Counted from the first letter of the stretch, positions 42,561 through 54,532 are shown. The stretch is 64,000 nt of DNA from Muscardinus avellanarius (GCA_963383645.1 OY726560.1:151056546-151120545), one strand, 5' to 3'. Notes: generated from the letters alone by a model not told the origin. A program made the numbers and translations.

Positions 42561-43107
42561 GCCCAGGCGCCCGGCTTGGGGCACTGGCCTTTGGCCTTCC
42601 TATTACAGTTCCGCTGTAATGCGGTACAGAAAGTATGGTGGGCCCGGGTCTGGGTGTCCCGCCCGCCCCGGAGGAGGCCCAAGTCCTCAGCCATCCCAGA
42701 GCCTTGGGAAAACTTGTTTGCGGTGGGGGTCGAGGCGGCAGCCCCTGGCCTCAGCGCTGACAGTCCACTTTCCTCTCTCAGCGTCCGGTGGTCCTTCAGT
42801 TTAGTTTGCCAAGTTCTTTTTCTTAATTACTGAAGATCTTTTCACTCTAGGGAAAACCTTTTCACTTTAGAACTCCTCTTTAGAAAAAGAGTTCTTTAAA
42901 GAAGTAGCCACCACATTTGAAGTTCACCTGTAATTCTTGTATGCATCTAGGCAAAAGAATTACATAGTATGAGTTGGAAAAGTATGAGGGTCAAATGAGT
43001 CTTTCAGGTTAGCTTGTTATCGCCATTTATAGGATGGTTTCCTAGGACAAGCCCTTTAATAGATTCCCAATTCCATGACAGCCTTTCCCAGCAGGTGGTG
43101 ACCTCAT
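42561..43107. other. Intronic sequence, nothing recognised
   Basis: CpG content drops away to about 42730; no repeat recognised beyond it. Confidence 0.4.
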
Positions 43108-43323
43108 TTTTTTTTTTTTTTTTTTTTTGGTGGTGCTGGAATTTAACATAGGGACACTCTATCACTGAGCTACATTCCCAACCCTTTTATTTATTTTTTA
43201 AATTTTATTTATTTTTTATGAGACAGGGTTTCTCCACATTGGCCAGTCTGGCTTCAAACTTGAGATCGTCCTGCCTCAGCCTCCAACTTGCTAGGATTAC
43301 AGGAGTGTGCCACCACACCTAGC
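43108..43323 (-). mobile_element. Old dimeric SINE (antisense)
   Basis: Poly-T, 'ggtggtgctggaatttaacatagggacactctatcactgagc', and an older B1 unit ('gacagggtttctccacattggccagtctgg'). Confidence 0.85.
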
Positions 43324-43672
43324 TCCTCTTTCAGGTGTGGAGAAAGGTGTCCTAGAGAGTAGAGTTGGGAGACTGATACAAGGCAGTCTTCCAAGTTTTT
43401 TGTGATAGACACTTTTTTGGCAGGCCCCACTGCTTTCTTATGAACATCTGCTAGTTGCTTTAGTAGAGCAGTGAAGGACAACTTATTTTTTCTAAGTTCT
43501 GACTGTGTTATTTTCTTGCTATTATATTTTATTTCCTCCTTTCAGAATGAAGGAGAAACTCCTCCATCCACGTAAGATTCCTGATGATCTTGGGACACAT
43601 GTTGTAGATGAGCTAATTTTGGCCAGTATCTTGTCATTTTCTTCCTTCTCTCTCTCTCCATCTCTTTCTTTT

Positions 43673-43850
43673 TGGTTCTGGATATTAGACTGGAGCATTC
43701 TACCTCTGAGTTACATGCCCAGCCTTTTTAAACATTTTTTCTTTTGAAACAGGACCTCCCTAAGTTGCTGAGGTTGGCCTAGAACTTGCAATTCTTCTGG
43801 CTCATCCTCCCAAGTACTAGGATTACAGCTGTGAGCCACCATGCCTAGCT
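43673..43850 (-). mobile_element. Dimeric SINE (antisense)
   Basis: Diverged ID unit and B1 unit ending 'gagccaccatgcctagct'. Flanking 43324-43672 and 43851-44220 hold no recognised feature. Confidence 0.85.
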
Positions 43851-44220
43851 ATCATTGTCTTCTTTTTCCTGATTTGACCACTTACCTGCCTTCCTTCCTC
43901 CCTGCTTCATGGATCTCAGACCAGTTATAGTAGAATTTAATTGGCATAGAGCCCCTCAAATCTGGGCAAGGCTTCAATGCAGCCTGAATAAAGTAGATTG
44001 TAAAATTTCCAGGTTGTCAAAAGAACTAACTTCTTGTAGTTGAAGAGCTTGGACTCTTAGAGCCAAATAGAAATTGATAACATTGCCAACTCATCTGACA
44101 GGACAAACTTTTCAATGCCTTAGTTTACTTAGCTGCAAAGGGTAACCTGGGCCTAGATTTTGGATTAAATGATATGGTTTGGATTATTTATTTATCCAAA
44201 GTTCATATCAGAAGGAAATT

Positions 44221-44434
44221 TTTTTCTTTTTTTTGCGGGTCTGGGGATGGAACCTAGGGGCATTTGACCTCCGAGCTACACCCCCTGCCCTGTTTTTTAT
44301 TCTTTATTTTGAAACTGGGTCTCACTGAGTTGCTGAGGGCCTCACTAAGTAGCTGAGGCTGTCTGCGAACTGCGATCCTCTAGGTCTCACCCTTCCGAAT
44401 GCTGGGATTACAAGCGTGTGCCACCACGCCTGGC
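44221..44434 (-). mobile_element. Dimeric SINE (antisense)
   Basis: 'gcgggtctggggatggaacctagggg' type ID unit and B1 unit ending 'gccaccacgcctggct'. Confidence 0.92.
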
Positions 44435-44688
44435 TGAAAATGTAAAACTTTTCCTTAGCAGAATAGCTGTAGCCTTTGCAATTAAGTTTATATAAGTTCT
44501 TAGAATATAGCCGACCACAGACTAAAGTAAAGCAAAAATCCAGAGGAAGGAAGAGGCCATTATGTTTTAGAAGTAATAACTTGTTTTGATCTCTAGATGT
44601 TTGTTATAACCAGTGAATTGGGAGCCCTGCACTTGTGGAATAGTTTATCCTGCACAGTACTGCAGTATTTACTCAAGATCCTAATTAT

Positions 44689-44920
44689 GAGCTGGTCGTG
44701 GTGTCACACACTTGTAATCCATCTACATGAAAGGCTGAGAAGGGATGATCACAGGTTCACAGCCAGCCTCAGCTTCTTAGTGAGACCCTCTGCAACTTAG
44801 ACCTTGTTTCAAAATAAAGAATAAAAAATAGAGCTGGTGTTGTAGCTCGGAGTAAGAATGCTCCTGGGTTCCATCCTCAGTAACACACACACACTCACAC
44901 ACACACACACACACACACGC
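44689..44920 (+). mobile_element. Dimeric SINE with (CA)n tail
   Basis: Dimer 44689-44883; tail CA array 44884-44920. 'atcctaa' is repeated at both sides. Confidence 0.9.
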
Positions 44921-45165
44921 AAAAATCCTAAGTACGACTATTTAGTAATGGTGTTTTAACTAAGTGGTTTTCAGATGTTTTTCTGTATGTGGGATTATTT
45001 AAAATTCTCTTTATTTTATTGGACTTTCCCCCCTCGGGTTTTATGGCCAGTTTTGCTATTTTTGAAGTGACAACATTTAAAAATCTTTGTTTTATTTTCC
45101 CTCTTGGTTACTCACCCATATAGATTACTGACAAAATCATTTTCTTGGTCAGTAATCTTGGTCTT

Positions 45166-45602
45166 TTTTTTTTCTTTCTACGATACTGGGGATGGAACCC
45201 AGGGGCATTCTACCTCTGAGTGATACTCCCACCAGCCCTTTTTTTTATTCTTTGTTTTGTTTTTGTGGTACTGGAGGTGGAACCCAGGGGCTTTTCTACC
45301 TCTGGGTTATACTCCGAGACCTATTTTATACTTTATTTGGAAACAGGGTCTAAGTTGCTGAGAGCCTCACTCAGTAGCTGAGGCTGGCTTTGAACCTGTG
45401 TGATCCTCCTATCTCAGCCTCGCAAGCGCTGGGATTACAAGCGTGCGCTACCACGCTGGGCCCTTATTCTTTATTTTGAAACAGGGTCTCACTGAGTTGC
45501 AAAGGGCCTCACTAAATAGCTGAGGCTGTCCTTAAACTGTGTTCCTCCTGTTTCAGCCTCCCAAATACTGGGATTATAAACTATGAGCCACCACACCCGG
45601 CA
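45166..45602 (-). mobile_element. Antisense SINE nested in antisense SINE
   Basis: Outer dimer 45166-45250 and 45463-45602, with ATCTTGGT on both sides. Inner dimer 45262-45462 sits in its linker. Confidence 0.92.
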
Positions 45603-45647
45603 TCTTGGTTTTATAATTCAGGGCGGTATTATAAGAGCAAAAAGCAG

Positions 45648-45840
45648 CTGGGCGTGGTGGCGCACGCTTGTAATCCCCGTGCTTGGGAAGTAGAGACAGG
45701 AGGATCGTGCAGGTTTGAAGACAGCCTTGCTGGCTTAAGAGACCCTGTTTCCAAATAAAAATATAAAAAATAGATCTGGGAGTGTAGCCCAGAGGTAGAA
45801 GGGTTTCCAGGAAACCCAGTACCACCAAAAAAAGAAAAAA
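45648..45840 (+). mobile_element. Dimeric SINE, hairpin subfamily
   Basis: 'agccttgctggcttaagag' and 'agaagggtttccaggaaaccc' are the subfamily marks. Confidence 0.92.
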
Positions 45841-46021
45841 GGCAGAAAGCTTGTGGGCACTGTAATTTTTACATGTGGCTATTGAACAACTGAAACAGAA
45901 GTTTCTTTGAGACATCAGAAAAATAACTCTTGATAATATTTAGGTTAAAAAGGACCATTTCTATAGCCTGCAGGGTTTGTTACTGTCCCTTTTCCTGCCT
46001 AGTTCTTGTAAGACCTGCCTA

Positions 46022-46100
46022 GTGTAAGACCCAGCTTCTGGTAGAGCGCTTGTCTAGCATGTGTGAGCCTTTGGGTCCATCCCTAGCACCCCTAATAAAA
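46022..46100 (+). mobile_element. ID element
   Basis: 'gcttctggtagagcgcttgtctagcatgtgtgagcctttgggtccatccctagcac' keeps the full-length ID layout. 'AAGACCCA' occurs on both sides. Confidence 0.78.
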
Positions 46101-46263
46101 AGACCCAACTCCAGGGCCACCTTGTGCTCACCTCTTATCCCTGGGGCAGAATTATTTGCTACCTTTATTGTGTTTCCACATACTTCCTGTGTTTGGAACA
46201 CACTTCCATTCTAGCCTCTCCTTACTGCATCATATAATAAGTTTCCCTACTTCCCCTGCCCCC

Positions 46264-46436
46264 TCAATATTGGGTATTGAACCTAGGAGCTCTGGCATGC
46301 TGGCGAGTGCTCTACCACTGAACAATATTCCCGGCTTTTTATTTTAAGGCAGGGTCTTTATAAGCTGACCAGTCTGGCCTCAAACTTCCCCTCCTGCCCA
46401 GCCTCCTGAGTAGTTGAGATTACAGCAGTGTGCCAT
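46264..46436 (-). mobile_element. Old dimeric SINE (antisense)
   Basis: 'tattgggtattgaacctaggagctctggcatgctggcgagtgctctaccactgaac' retains the extended ID form; the B1 unit is diverged. Confidence 0.8.
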
Positions 46437-46633
46437 CTTTCATAGAAACAAGTTTGCCTACTTCTTCAGTGATGGTATATTTCCTCAGGCAAGGGAAGTA
46501 CGTTAGTCATTTTAGTGTCTCTGGGCTTTAGAGTGCATAGAACACAAAGCATTATTGGTTAAGTTGAGCTGAATTAAATTTAAGTCCAACTTTTCTCTCA
46601 GTTCTCTCATTGCCTTAAAAGTAAGATGCTGTA

Positions 46634-47286
46634 AGCCAGGCCTGGGGCATAAGCCTGTAATCTCAGTACTTTGAAGGCTAAGAAGGGAGGATTGCAGGTT
46701 CGAGGACAGTCTCAGCAAGTAGTGAGACTTTTGTCAACCTAACAAAACCCTGTTTCAAAAATAAATAATAGCTGGGCATGGTGGCGCACACTTGTAATCC
46801 CAGCATTTGGGAGGTTGAGACAGGAGGATGGTAGTTCCCGGATAGCCTCAACTATTTAGTGAGGCCCTTTTCAACTCAGTGAGACCCTGTTTCAAAAATA
46901 AAGGATAAAATTTAGGAGCTGGGCGTGGTGGCGCATGCTTATAATCCCCGCATTTAGGAGGCTGAGACAGGAGGATCACGCAGGTTCTAAACCAGCCTCA
47001 GCTACTGAGTGAGGCTCTCAGCAACTTAGACCCTGTTTCCAAATAAAGTATAAAATAGGTCTCATAGTATAGCCCGGAGGTAGAAAGCCTCTGGGTTCCA
47101 CCCTCAGCACTGCAAAAAAAAAACAAAAACAAAAAAAAAAAAAACAAATAGGGCTAGGGGTGTAACTCGGAGGTAGAATGCCCCTGGGTTCCATCTCCAG
47201 TACCGCAAGGAAAAAAAAAAGTAATCGAACTGGGGGTCCAGCTTGAAGGTAGAATTTCCCTATATAAGTTCCAGTGCTTCCAAAAC
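46634..47286 (+). mobile_element. Onion of three dimeric SINEs
   Basis: The order is left unit A (46634-46770), left unit B (46771-46915), complete dimer C (46917-47148), right unit B (47150-47220), right unit A (47221-47286). Each newer SINE entered the linker of the previous one, all in sense orientation. Confidence 0.92.
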
Positions 47287-47292
47287 AAAAAC

Positions 47293-47611
47293 CAGAGACT
47301 CATTAGGTTGCCGAGAGTCTTGCCATGTAGTAGCTGGTCTCAAACCTGTGATCTGTCTCAGCCTTCCGGTTACTGGGATTACAGGTGAGCTCCTACTTGC
47401 CTGGCTTAGCACCATCTTTTTGTCTTTTGGAACTGGGGATTGATTCTAGCAGCATTCTACTTTTGAGCTTTAAAGCCAATCTTTGGTATTTTTTAAATTT
47501 ATTTTGAAACAGAGTCTCATTAAGTTACTGAGTCTGGTCTTAAGCCTGGGATCCTCCTGTCTCAGCCTCCCAAGTACTGGGATTACAGGTGTGTGCTACC
47601 ATGCTCGGTTT
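47293..47611 (-). mobile_element. Two antisense SINEs
   Basis: A B1 unit (47293-47406) and a dimer (47420-47611). 'agcaccatctt' and 'agcgtcatctt' around the second are a probable target duplication. Confidence 0.85.
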
Positions 47612-47637
47612 AGCGTCATCTTTAAAAAATTATTTTG

Positions 47638-47848
47638 AGCTGGGTGTGATGGCCCAGGCTTGTAATCCCAGCATTTGGGAGGCTGAGACCCGAGGATGGC
47701 GGTTTGCGGACAGCCTCAGCTACTTAGTGAGGCCCTCTGCAACTTAGTGAGAATCTGTTTCAAAATAAAGAATAAAAAATAGGACAGGGGGTGTAGCTCG
47801 GAGGACAAATGCCCCTGGGTTCCATCCCCAGACCTGCAAAAAAAAAAT
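47638..47848 (+). mobile_element. Dimeric SINE (sense)
   Basis: 'gaggacaaatgcccctgggttccatccccagacctgc' type ID unit; complete B1 unit. Confidence 0.92.
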
Positions 47849-47863
47849 ATATATATATTTTGA

Positions 47864-48300
47864 GCCAGGCATGGTAGAACATTCCTATAATCCTAGTACT
47901 TTGGAGGCTAAGATGGGAGGATCACAAGTTTGCAGCCGGTCTCAGCAACTTTAGCCCTCTATAACTTAGTGAGATCTGATTTATTATTTTTTATTTATTT
48001 TTATTTTTTATTTTTTGTGGGTCTGGGGATGGAACCCAGGGGCATTCGATCTCTGAGCTATACCTCCTGTCCTATTTTTTATTCTTTATTTTGAAATTGG
48101 GTCTCACTGAGTTGCCGAGGGCCTCACTAAGTAGCTGAGGCTGTCCACGAACCACTATCCTCTGGTCTCAGCCTCCTGAATGCTGGGATTACAAGCGTGC
48201 ACCACCATGCCTACTTATGAGATCTGATTTAAAGAAAAAAAAAAAAAAAACTAGGGGTGTAGCTCAAAGGCAGAATGCCTCTGTACCATAGAGTCCCTAA
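47864..48300 (+). mobile_element. SINE split by an antisense SINE
   Basis: Sense host: B1 unit 47864-47983, ID unit about 48250-48300. An antisense dimer (47984-48217) lies within, flanked by TGAGATCTGATTTA (47970-47983 and 48218-48231). The target is inside the B1 unit, not the linker, and here orientations differ. Confidence 0.93.
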
Positions 48301-49007
48301 TAACAAACACACACAAAAACACACAGTGGTAGTGTTTATTTTCTTCTTTAAAATTGTTTAAATTCTTCATATTTTTTCTTTTAGCTAAACAACTGAGTAT
48401 TTTTATTTTTCTGGTATTTTTTTTTTAAAGGATAATGAGCACTCCGTATTTAGGCATAATACTGCTTTTTGATAGATGCTTATGTGTATTGAAAGGTAAT
48501 AATAACCGGAGGAAAATATTTAGGTGGTTTTAATTTTTCCCAGTGTAAACATTCAATAGTTTTCTGAGAGTAGAATTTCATACTGAGAATAAGAATTGTA
48601 GTTTAAAGTTTAAAAACAAATATGAAACAATCCACTTTGGGGAAATGGTGATATGGTCCTATCTCTTCAGTCTTAAAATTGTTTCCACCAGCCTTGTGGC
48701 TGTGTCTGACATGACATTGTTATATAATTTACTGCTCTGGGTTGCCTCATTCTATTTTGAGACCGAGTGACCACGAAAAGATCTCAAAGCATCTGTCATT
48801 TATGAGCATATGAACTATATATAGAGACGCTCTAAATGATGGAAGCCAGTAGACATTTCATTTCTTTTTCTGAGGGGATCCTTGGCTATCACAATTCACA
48901 GAAACAATGTTTCCTGTTCTTCTTAGAGTTAAGTTTTGATTATGAGATTATTTTTTTACAGCATCATATGAAGTTAACTTTTTTGAGTAAGATATGATAG
49001 TTATAGG
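48301..49007. other. Intronic sequence, nothing recognised
   Basis: About 700 AT-rich bases without SINEs, LTRs or coding signal. Confidence 0.4.
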
Positions 49008-49205
49008 CCAGGGATGGTGGCATATGTCTGTAATCCCAGCTGCTCAGAGGCTGCAGCATGGGGATTGAAAGTTCCACGCCAGCCTGGGTAACAGCAAAAT
49101 CCTGTCTCAAAAAAAAAAAAAAAAAAAAAAGGCCTGGGAATGTAGCTTGTTGGAGCACTTGCTTAGCATGTTCAAGACCCTGGGTTTAATTCTCAGCACG
49201 GAAAA
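49008..49205 (+). mobile_element. Old dimeric SINE (sense)
   Basis: B1 unit close to the 7SL ancestor ('ccagcctgggtaacagcaaaatcctgtctc'), an A22 linker and an extended ID unit ('ttgttggagcacttgcttagcatgttcaagaccctggg'). Confidence 0.88.
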
Positions 49206-49350
49206 AAAATAATTATTTTTGGAACTGAAATCCACATGGACTGTTTATCTTTTGAGGGATGTTTTATGAAATTGTAGTCAGTTTATTAGTTTATTTAGAT
49301 TTATATCATTTGGTTTTACTTTTTAAAAAAGTTTTTGATCTTTACTTTTT

Positions 49351-49957
49351 TTGTGTGTGGTACTACGGATTGAACCAGGGGTATTCTACCTCTGACTTAT
49401 GCCCCCAGCCCTATTTTATTTTTATTTTTGAAACAGAGTCACACTAGGTTGATGAGAATCTCACTACTGGCTGAAGCTATCCTTGCCTCCCAAGTACTGG
49501 GATTATAGGCATATACCTCCACACCTGGCTGATCTTTAACTTTTATTTTATTTTATTTTTTTGTGGGTTTGGGGATGGAACCCAGGGGCATTTGACCTCT
49601 GAGCTACACTCCTGCCCTATTTTTTATTCTTTATTTTGAGACAGGGTCTCATTAAGTTTCAGAGGGCCTAAGTACCTGAGGCTGTCCGCGGACCAAAATC
49701 CTCCAGTCTCAGCCTCTTGAATGCTGGGATTTTAAGAGTGTGCCACCATGCCCGGCTTGATCTTTAACCTTTTTTTTGTGTGTGTGTGTGTGGTACTGGG
49801 GATGGAACCCTTCTCGGGCTACACTCCCAGACCTATTTTATATTTTATTTGGAAACAAGAGTCTCTTAAGCCAGCGAGGCTGGCTTCAAACCTGCGTGAT
49901 CCTCCTGTCTTCGCCTCCCAAGTACAGGGATTACAAGCGTGCGCCACCTCGCCCAGC
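49351..49957 (-). mobile_element. Three antisense SINEs, two at the same target
   Basis: Dimer 49351-49529; dimer 49545-49757; hairpin-type dimer 49789-49957. The 10-mer GATCTTTAAC occurs at 49531-49540, 49759-49768 and (aatctttaac) 49958-49967, so the second and third SINEs share one target. Confidence 0.9.
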
Positions 49958-50094
49958 AATCTTTAACTTTAAAAAAAAATCATGTTTGCTAAAAATTCAC
50001 AGATTGACATAATAAAATGTATTATAGCATCTTAGTTTAGAAATTATTAAAAGTTTACAAAAAATTTAACCATTTTGTTATTATTGAATAATCA

Positions 50095-50099
<5 letters not shown>

Positions 50100-50130
<31 letters not shown>

Positions 50131-50313
50131 GTGGTACTGGGGTTCCTGGAAGCCCTTCTACCTCCGGGCTACACTCCCAGACCTATTTTTACATTTTTAT
50201 TTGGAAACAGGGTCTCCTAAGCCAGCGTGCGGGGCTGGCTTCGAACCTGCGTGATCCTCCTGTCTCTGCCTCCCAAGCGCGGGGATACAAGCGTGCACCA
50301 CCACGCCCGGCTT
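50100..50313 (-). mobile_element. Young dimeric SINE, hairpin subfamily
   Basis: 29-base poly-T, near-consensus units and a perfect 14-bp duplication GAATAATCAAGTTT (50086-50099 and 50314-50327). Confidence 0.96.
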
Positions 50314-50403
50314 GAATAATCAAGTTTGATCGCAGTGTTTTTGGTTTTTAGTTTCTTTGAAGATTTACCAATTTTATGTCATTTACTACTTTTTAGACCA
50401 TAT

Positions 50404-50778
50404 TTTTTTATTTTTGTAGTACTGGGGATGGAACCCAGGGGCATTCTACCTCCAAGCTACATTCCCAGCCCTATTTTTTATTCTCTATTTTTTATTTTAT
50501 TTGTGTTTTTTTGGTGGTACTAGGGATGGAACCCAGGGCCTTTCTAGCTCTGGGCTATACTCCCAGACCTATTTTTTAATATCTTATTTGGAAACAGGGT
50601 CTCACTAAGTTGTTGAGAGCCTCACTAAGTAGCCGAGGCTGGCTTCGAACTGGTGAGATCCTTCTGTCTCAGCCTCCCAAGCGTGCGCCACCATGCCTGG
50701 CTTATTCTTTATTTTGAAACAGGGTATCACTAAGTTGCAAAGGGCCTCACTAAGTAGCTGAGGCTTTCTGTGAACTGC
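50404..50778 (-). mobile_element. Antisense SINE nested in antisense SINE
   Basis: Outer: ID unit 50415-50480, B1 unit 50703-50778 (truncated). Inner dimer 50508-50702. 'ccatatttt' flanks the outer one. Confidence 0.88.
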
Positions 50779-50854
50779 CCATATTTTATATTTATTAGCA
50801 GGCTAGCAGTTGAGTTGAAAAAGTATACATTTATTTTTATATATATTTACTTTT

Positions 50855-51015
50855 TTTTGGCAGTACTGGGGATTGAACTCAGGGTTTTGCATTTGCTGGC
50901 AAGTGTTTGAGCCAGGGTCTTGCTAAATTGCCCAGATTGGTCTTGCAAGAACCTGTGATCCTCCTGTCTCAGCCTCCCTAGTAACTTGGATTAAAGATGT
51001 GTCCCACTATTCCCC
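50855..51015 (-). mobile_element. Old dimeric SINE (antisense)
   Basis: 'ggcagtactggggattgaactcagggttttgcatttgctggcaagtg' (extended ID) plus a diverged B1 unit. An (AT)n run follows at 51093-51115. Confidence 0.82.
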
Positions 51016-51136
51016 ACTGAACTTTACTTTCTGTTTTAAGATAGAAAAGACTTATCTTTGCAAAATTACCTACCACCTTTGGCTTACAAAAGAATATATA
51101 TATATATATATATATATTTAAAAAATAAGATAAAAT

Positions 51137-51188
51137 AGGGCTGGGGGTGTAGTTCAGAGGTAGAATGCCTTTGGGATGATCTATCCCC

Positions 51189-51246
<58 letters not shown>
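51137..51246 (+). mobile_element. ID unit with (CA)n tail
   Basis: ID unit 51137-51191 preceded by an AT-rich linker remnant; (CA)n 51192-51246. The next 400 bp have no recognised feature. Confidence 0.85.
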
Positions 51247-51249
<3 letters not shown>

Positions 51250-51654
51250 TCTTTGATAGAAAATATAGGGATAAGAGGGATGGCTCTTTATATGAAGTAA
51301 AGCCTGGGAGAGGAACTGACTGGGGGAAGAGGCAGTGAAAGCCCCTTCCTTACAGACATCAGGAGGGAGGGAGAGCAAAGCAGTCGTGTGTTTCTCGGGT
51401 TGGTAGGCTTGAGAGCAGGCCGGAGCCGGTATATTTTGGGGGCTGGGAGCAGGGGATGGCTAGAGGCATTTTCCATCTTTTCTAACGTCTTTTTCTCTAC
51501 CTCCTCTGGACAGACCTCACAGTGTCCATACTTTCTCAGGTGACCAACAATTTTGGAATCAGGTTTTACAGATTGAGGGATGTTTTTATGCATATTCTAT
51601 CATCTACATTGTCAACCATGATTAATATTAGCTAATAATAATAGTTTTTTTGTT

Positions 51655-51805
51655 GAACATTTTTCTGAACCAGAAAATTTTTAAGCCTTTTATATGTATT
51701 TCATCCTTACAGTGAAACTCAGTGTTTCATTACATTAACTTCTTTTTACATTTGAGGCAACTGAGGCACAGAGAAGTAATTTGTCCAAGTTCTGAGCATT
51801 AAGAG
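51655..51805 (+). mobile_element. MIR
   Basis: 'ttaagccttttatatgtatttcatccttacag...ctttttacatttgaggcaactgaggcacagagaagtaatttgtccaagttc' follows the MIR consensus closely. Confidence 0.85.
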
Positions 51806-51815
51806 GAAGAACCAG

Positions 51816-52022
51816 AGCCGGGCGTTGTGGGCATGCTTGTAATCCCAGCGTTTGGGAGGCTGAGACCAGAGGATCGCTGTTCACGAACAGCCTCAGCTAC
51901 TTAGTGAGGCCTCTGCATCCCGGTTTCAAAATAAAGAATAAAAAATAGGGCTGGGGGTGCAGCTCGGAGGTAGAATGCCTCTGGGTTCCATCTCCAGTAC
52001 CACACACACACACACACACACA
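51816..52022 (+). mobile_element. Dimeric SINE with short CA tail
   Basis: Dimer 51816-52001; (CA)n 52002-52022. Confidence 0.92.
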
Positions 52023-53506
52023 AAGGCGAAGAGGCAGCTTCTAACCCAGTATGTGGCTCCAAAGCCAAGTTTTTCTCATATTGACCTTCTTGACTACAAA
52101 GTTATAGGGTTAATACTTTTATGGGTAATAGCCAAAAGGTATCTTTAGTTGTCATAATCATTACAGTGTAACCTACATAATAAAATAGCCCCACAGATGT
52201 CATAGCCAGTACATAGAGGAAGGATCTATAAGGATGAAAACACTGATAAGGGACTGCCTGTTCTTTGACTGTATGTCTGTCCTGCTTCCTTTGCAAAATT
52301 AGTTTATATGGGTACAAGGAATGTTGTTATGTAATAGATCGACTAATAGTTTTTCCAGCTAGGGTCAGTTTATCAGGTTTCACTTCGTAGGTTTTTAGAA
52401 CACCTGCAGCTTAGGAAGGGCATAGATATGGGTAGATCTTTTGAACAGAAATACTGATATGTACTGGATGTGAACTGTTTTCTCCAGTGATGAGCAACCT
52501 GAAGCCTTCAGTAGTCTAACTTTGCAGGAGTCCTAGATCCAGTTTCACAGGCAGCCTTTCGGAGCAAAATAGAGATGGAATGGAAAAGAAAAAGGCCTTT
52601 AGAGCAACCACCTTCAAAGATGGGAGGGACCTTTGTAGACTCCTGGGTTCCTAAATAACTTGGGTTCTGGCCAGACCCTGCCAGAGGCTGGCTTCGGAGG
52701 ACAGTACCATCGAGCTCTTCTAGGGTACAGCATGCAGGTGCCAGAAACCAAGAGTGCTGCGACTGGTTTCGTGAGGGCCTGGCCTGGTTGGCACCGCTCC
52801 CCGGTGTCCAGCAAAGGGTTCCTCCTTGTCCCACATGCTCAGCTAGCACAGCCCTAGCATGGAGGACAAGGACACTCACCGCCAAGTGTCTAGCACCTGT
52901 TCCTCAGCAGGTCATTTGTAAAAATTGTATTGAATGAATTGAAATAATTCTAGCCCCTGATCAGGACCAGATCAGGATGATCCTTGATCTGCCCCGTATG
53001 GTTTGAGCAGAAAAGGGCTTCTTGGAAGGAGTAAATATTCTAGTCTGTAAGAACAAAAGACTAGAATACTGTGTCTTGTGCCGCCTAAAAATGCTGTGCT
53101 AATTTCTCATTGTCATTTTATTCAGTAAAGGGGGAATTGAGCTTTTAAGCCTGTGCAATTCAACAAATCTGTTTTTATTTTGAACAGAAATAGACATCTT
53201 TATCCCTTCCACCCTCTCAACTGGCCCTTCTGCCAAAAGTTGCTGCTGCTAATTTTGGTCCTTGTGATTTGTGATGGGAGAGGCTAATATTTGCACATAG
53301 ATACTATACTGGAGAAATCAAACAGTTTAGCTGTGCTATTGATGGAGTACATTCTCAGAATCATAGTCTAACCTTGTTTTGGCATGGTTTTAAATGGGGA
53401 TTTAAATGTGTTAGATCCTTACAAACTGTGTTACTATCTCTCTTTGTAAACTGTTAAATTCCTACTCAATTGTTTTAAACCATAACCTTTTAAAATCTAT
53501 CCTGGC

Positions 53507-53512
<6 letters not shown>
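52023..53512. other. SINE-free intronic stretch of 1.5 kb
   Basis: The longest SINE-free run of the intron. A minus-strand open frame of 125 codons (52508-52885) has no recognisable product. Nothing else identified. Confidence 0.45.
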
Positions 53513-53566
<54 letters not shown>

Positions 53567-53698
53567 TGGTGTACTGGGAATTGGATTTCAAAACAGTGTC
53601 TTTCTGAGTTGCTGAGAGTCTCAACTAAATTGCTGAGGTGTCTTTCTGTGTCAACCTTAGAAGTCCTGGGATTACAGACATATGCCATGTCCAGTTGG
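53513..53698 (-). mobile_element. (GT)n array and diverged antisense SINE
   Basis: (GT)n 53513-53569, directly followed by an old antisense SINE to 53698. Confidence 0.8.
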
Positions 53699-54162
53699 TA
53701 AATTCAATTTTGAGAGGTAACAGCAATGTCACAGAACCACTAAAAAATAGTTACTCATTAGCTGATCTAAATTGTAATCATTATGTGTCAACTGGCCTTA
53801 ATTCAGCTGAGGACATTTGAATTGGATTATCTATAACAAAATAGGGAAAAATTCAAAGTTATCAATAGTTGTTGCTAATGTACTAAGTAAGAATGTTATT
53901 TTAAAAACGAGGATAAATACTGAACATTGAGCATTATAGTATTTACAATCCATATGGTAGTATCTTAACTAAACTTCATGCGTTGTTAGGATGACTCATT
54001 TTGTAGTTGTGTAGGACCCCTAAGGGGACTCCTTGCTTTCTTTGGTAAGGTTGGTTGAGTGAAATGCAGGTGGATTTTAGGTCAGTGTTCCTTGGTGGTT
54101 TTTCTTTTGTTACTTTATTTTAATTTCCATTTTTTTTTTTTCAGTGTTACCTTTACATTACT

Positions 54163-54338
54163 TTTTTTTTTTTTTTTTTTTTTGGTGGTACTGGGAATGG
54201 AACCCAGGGGCATTCTACCTCCAACCTAAACCTCCAGCCCTATTTTTTATTCTTTATTTTGAAACAGGGTCTCACTGAGTTGCAAAAGGCCTCACTAAGT
54301 AGCTGAGGCTGTTTGCAAACCACCTGTGATCCTCCTGA
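54163..54338 (-). mobile_element. Antisense SINE with shortened B1 unit
   Basis: Poly-T, ID unit, then a B1 unit stopping at 'ctgtgatcctcctgaaa', so its 5' end is missing. 53699-54162 has no recognised feature. Confidence 0.88.
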
Positions 54339-54532
54339 AATTTTGTGAAGGCTTTTATTCTTTCAACAAACATTGATTGGAGACCCATTAGGCACATACC
54401 AAAGTAAAAAGAGGGGTAAAACACTGTCGCTGCCATAGCAGAGAGTGGTCTACAGCATTGCACAGAGGCAGATACAGCACGGAACCGGTCTGTGGGACAT
54501 TTGAACTGGGTTTTGAATTTTATTTACTTTTG

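Noticed and set aside
41709..42833. 374-codon open frame across the CpG island, and 220-295-codon frames on the opposite strand
   Set aside because: Composition is Gly/Arg/Pro/Ala-rich, as expected from GC-rich DNA with few stops. The frames overlap the INPP5F exon in other frames and run into its intron.
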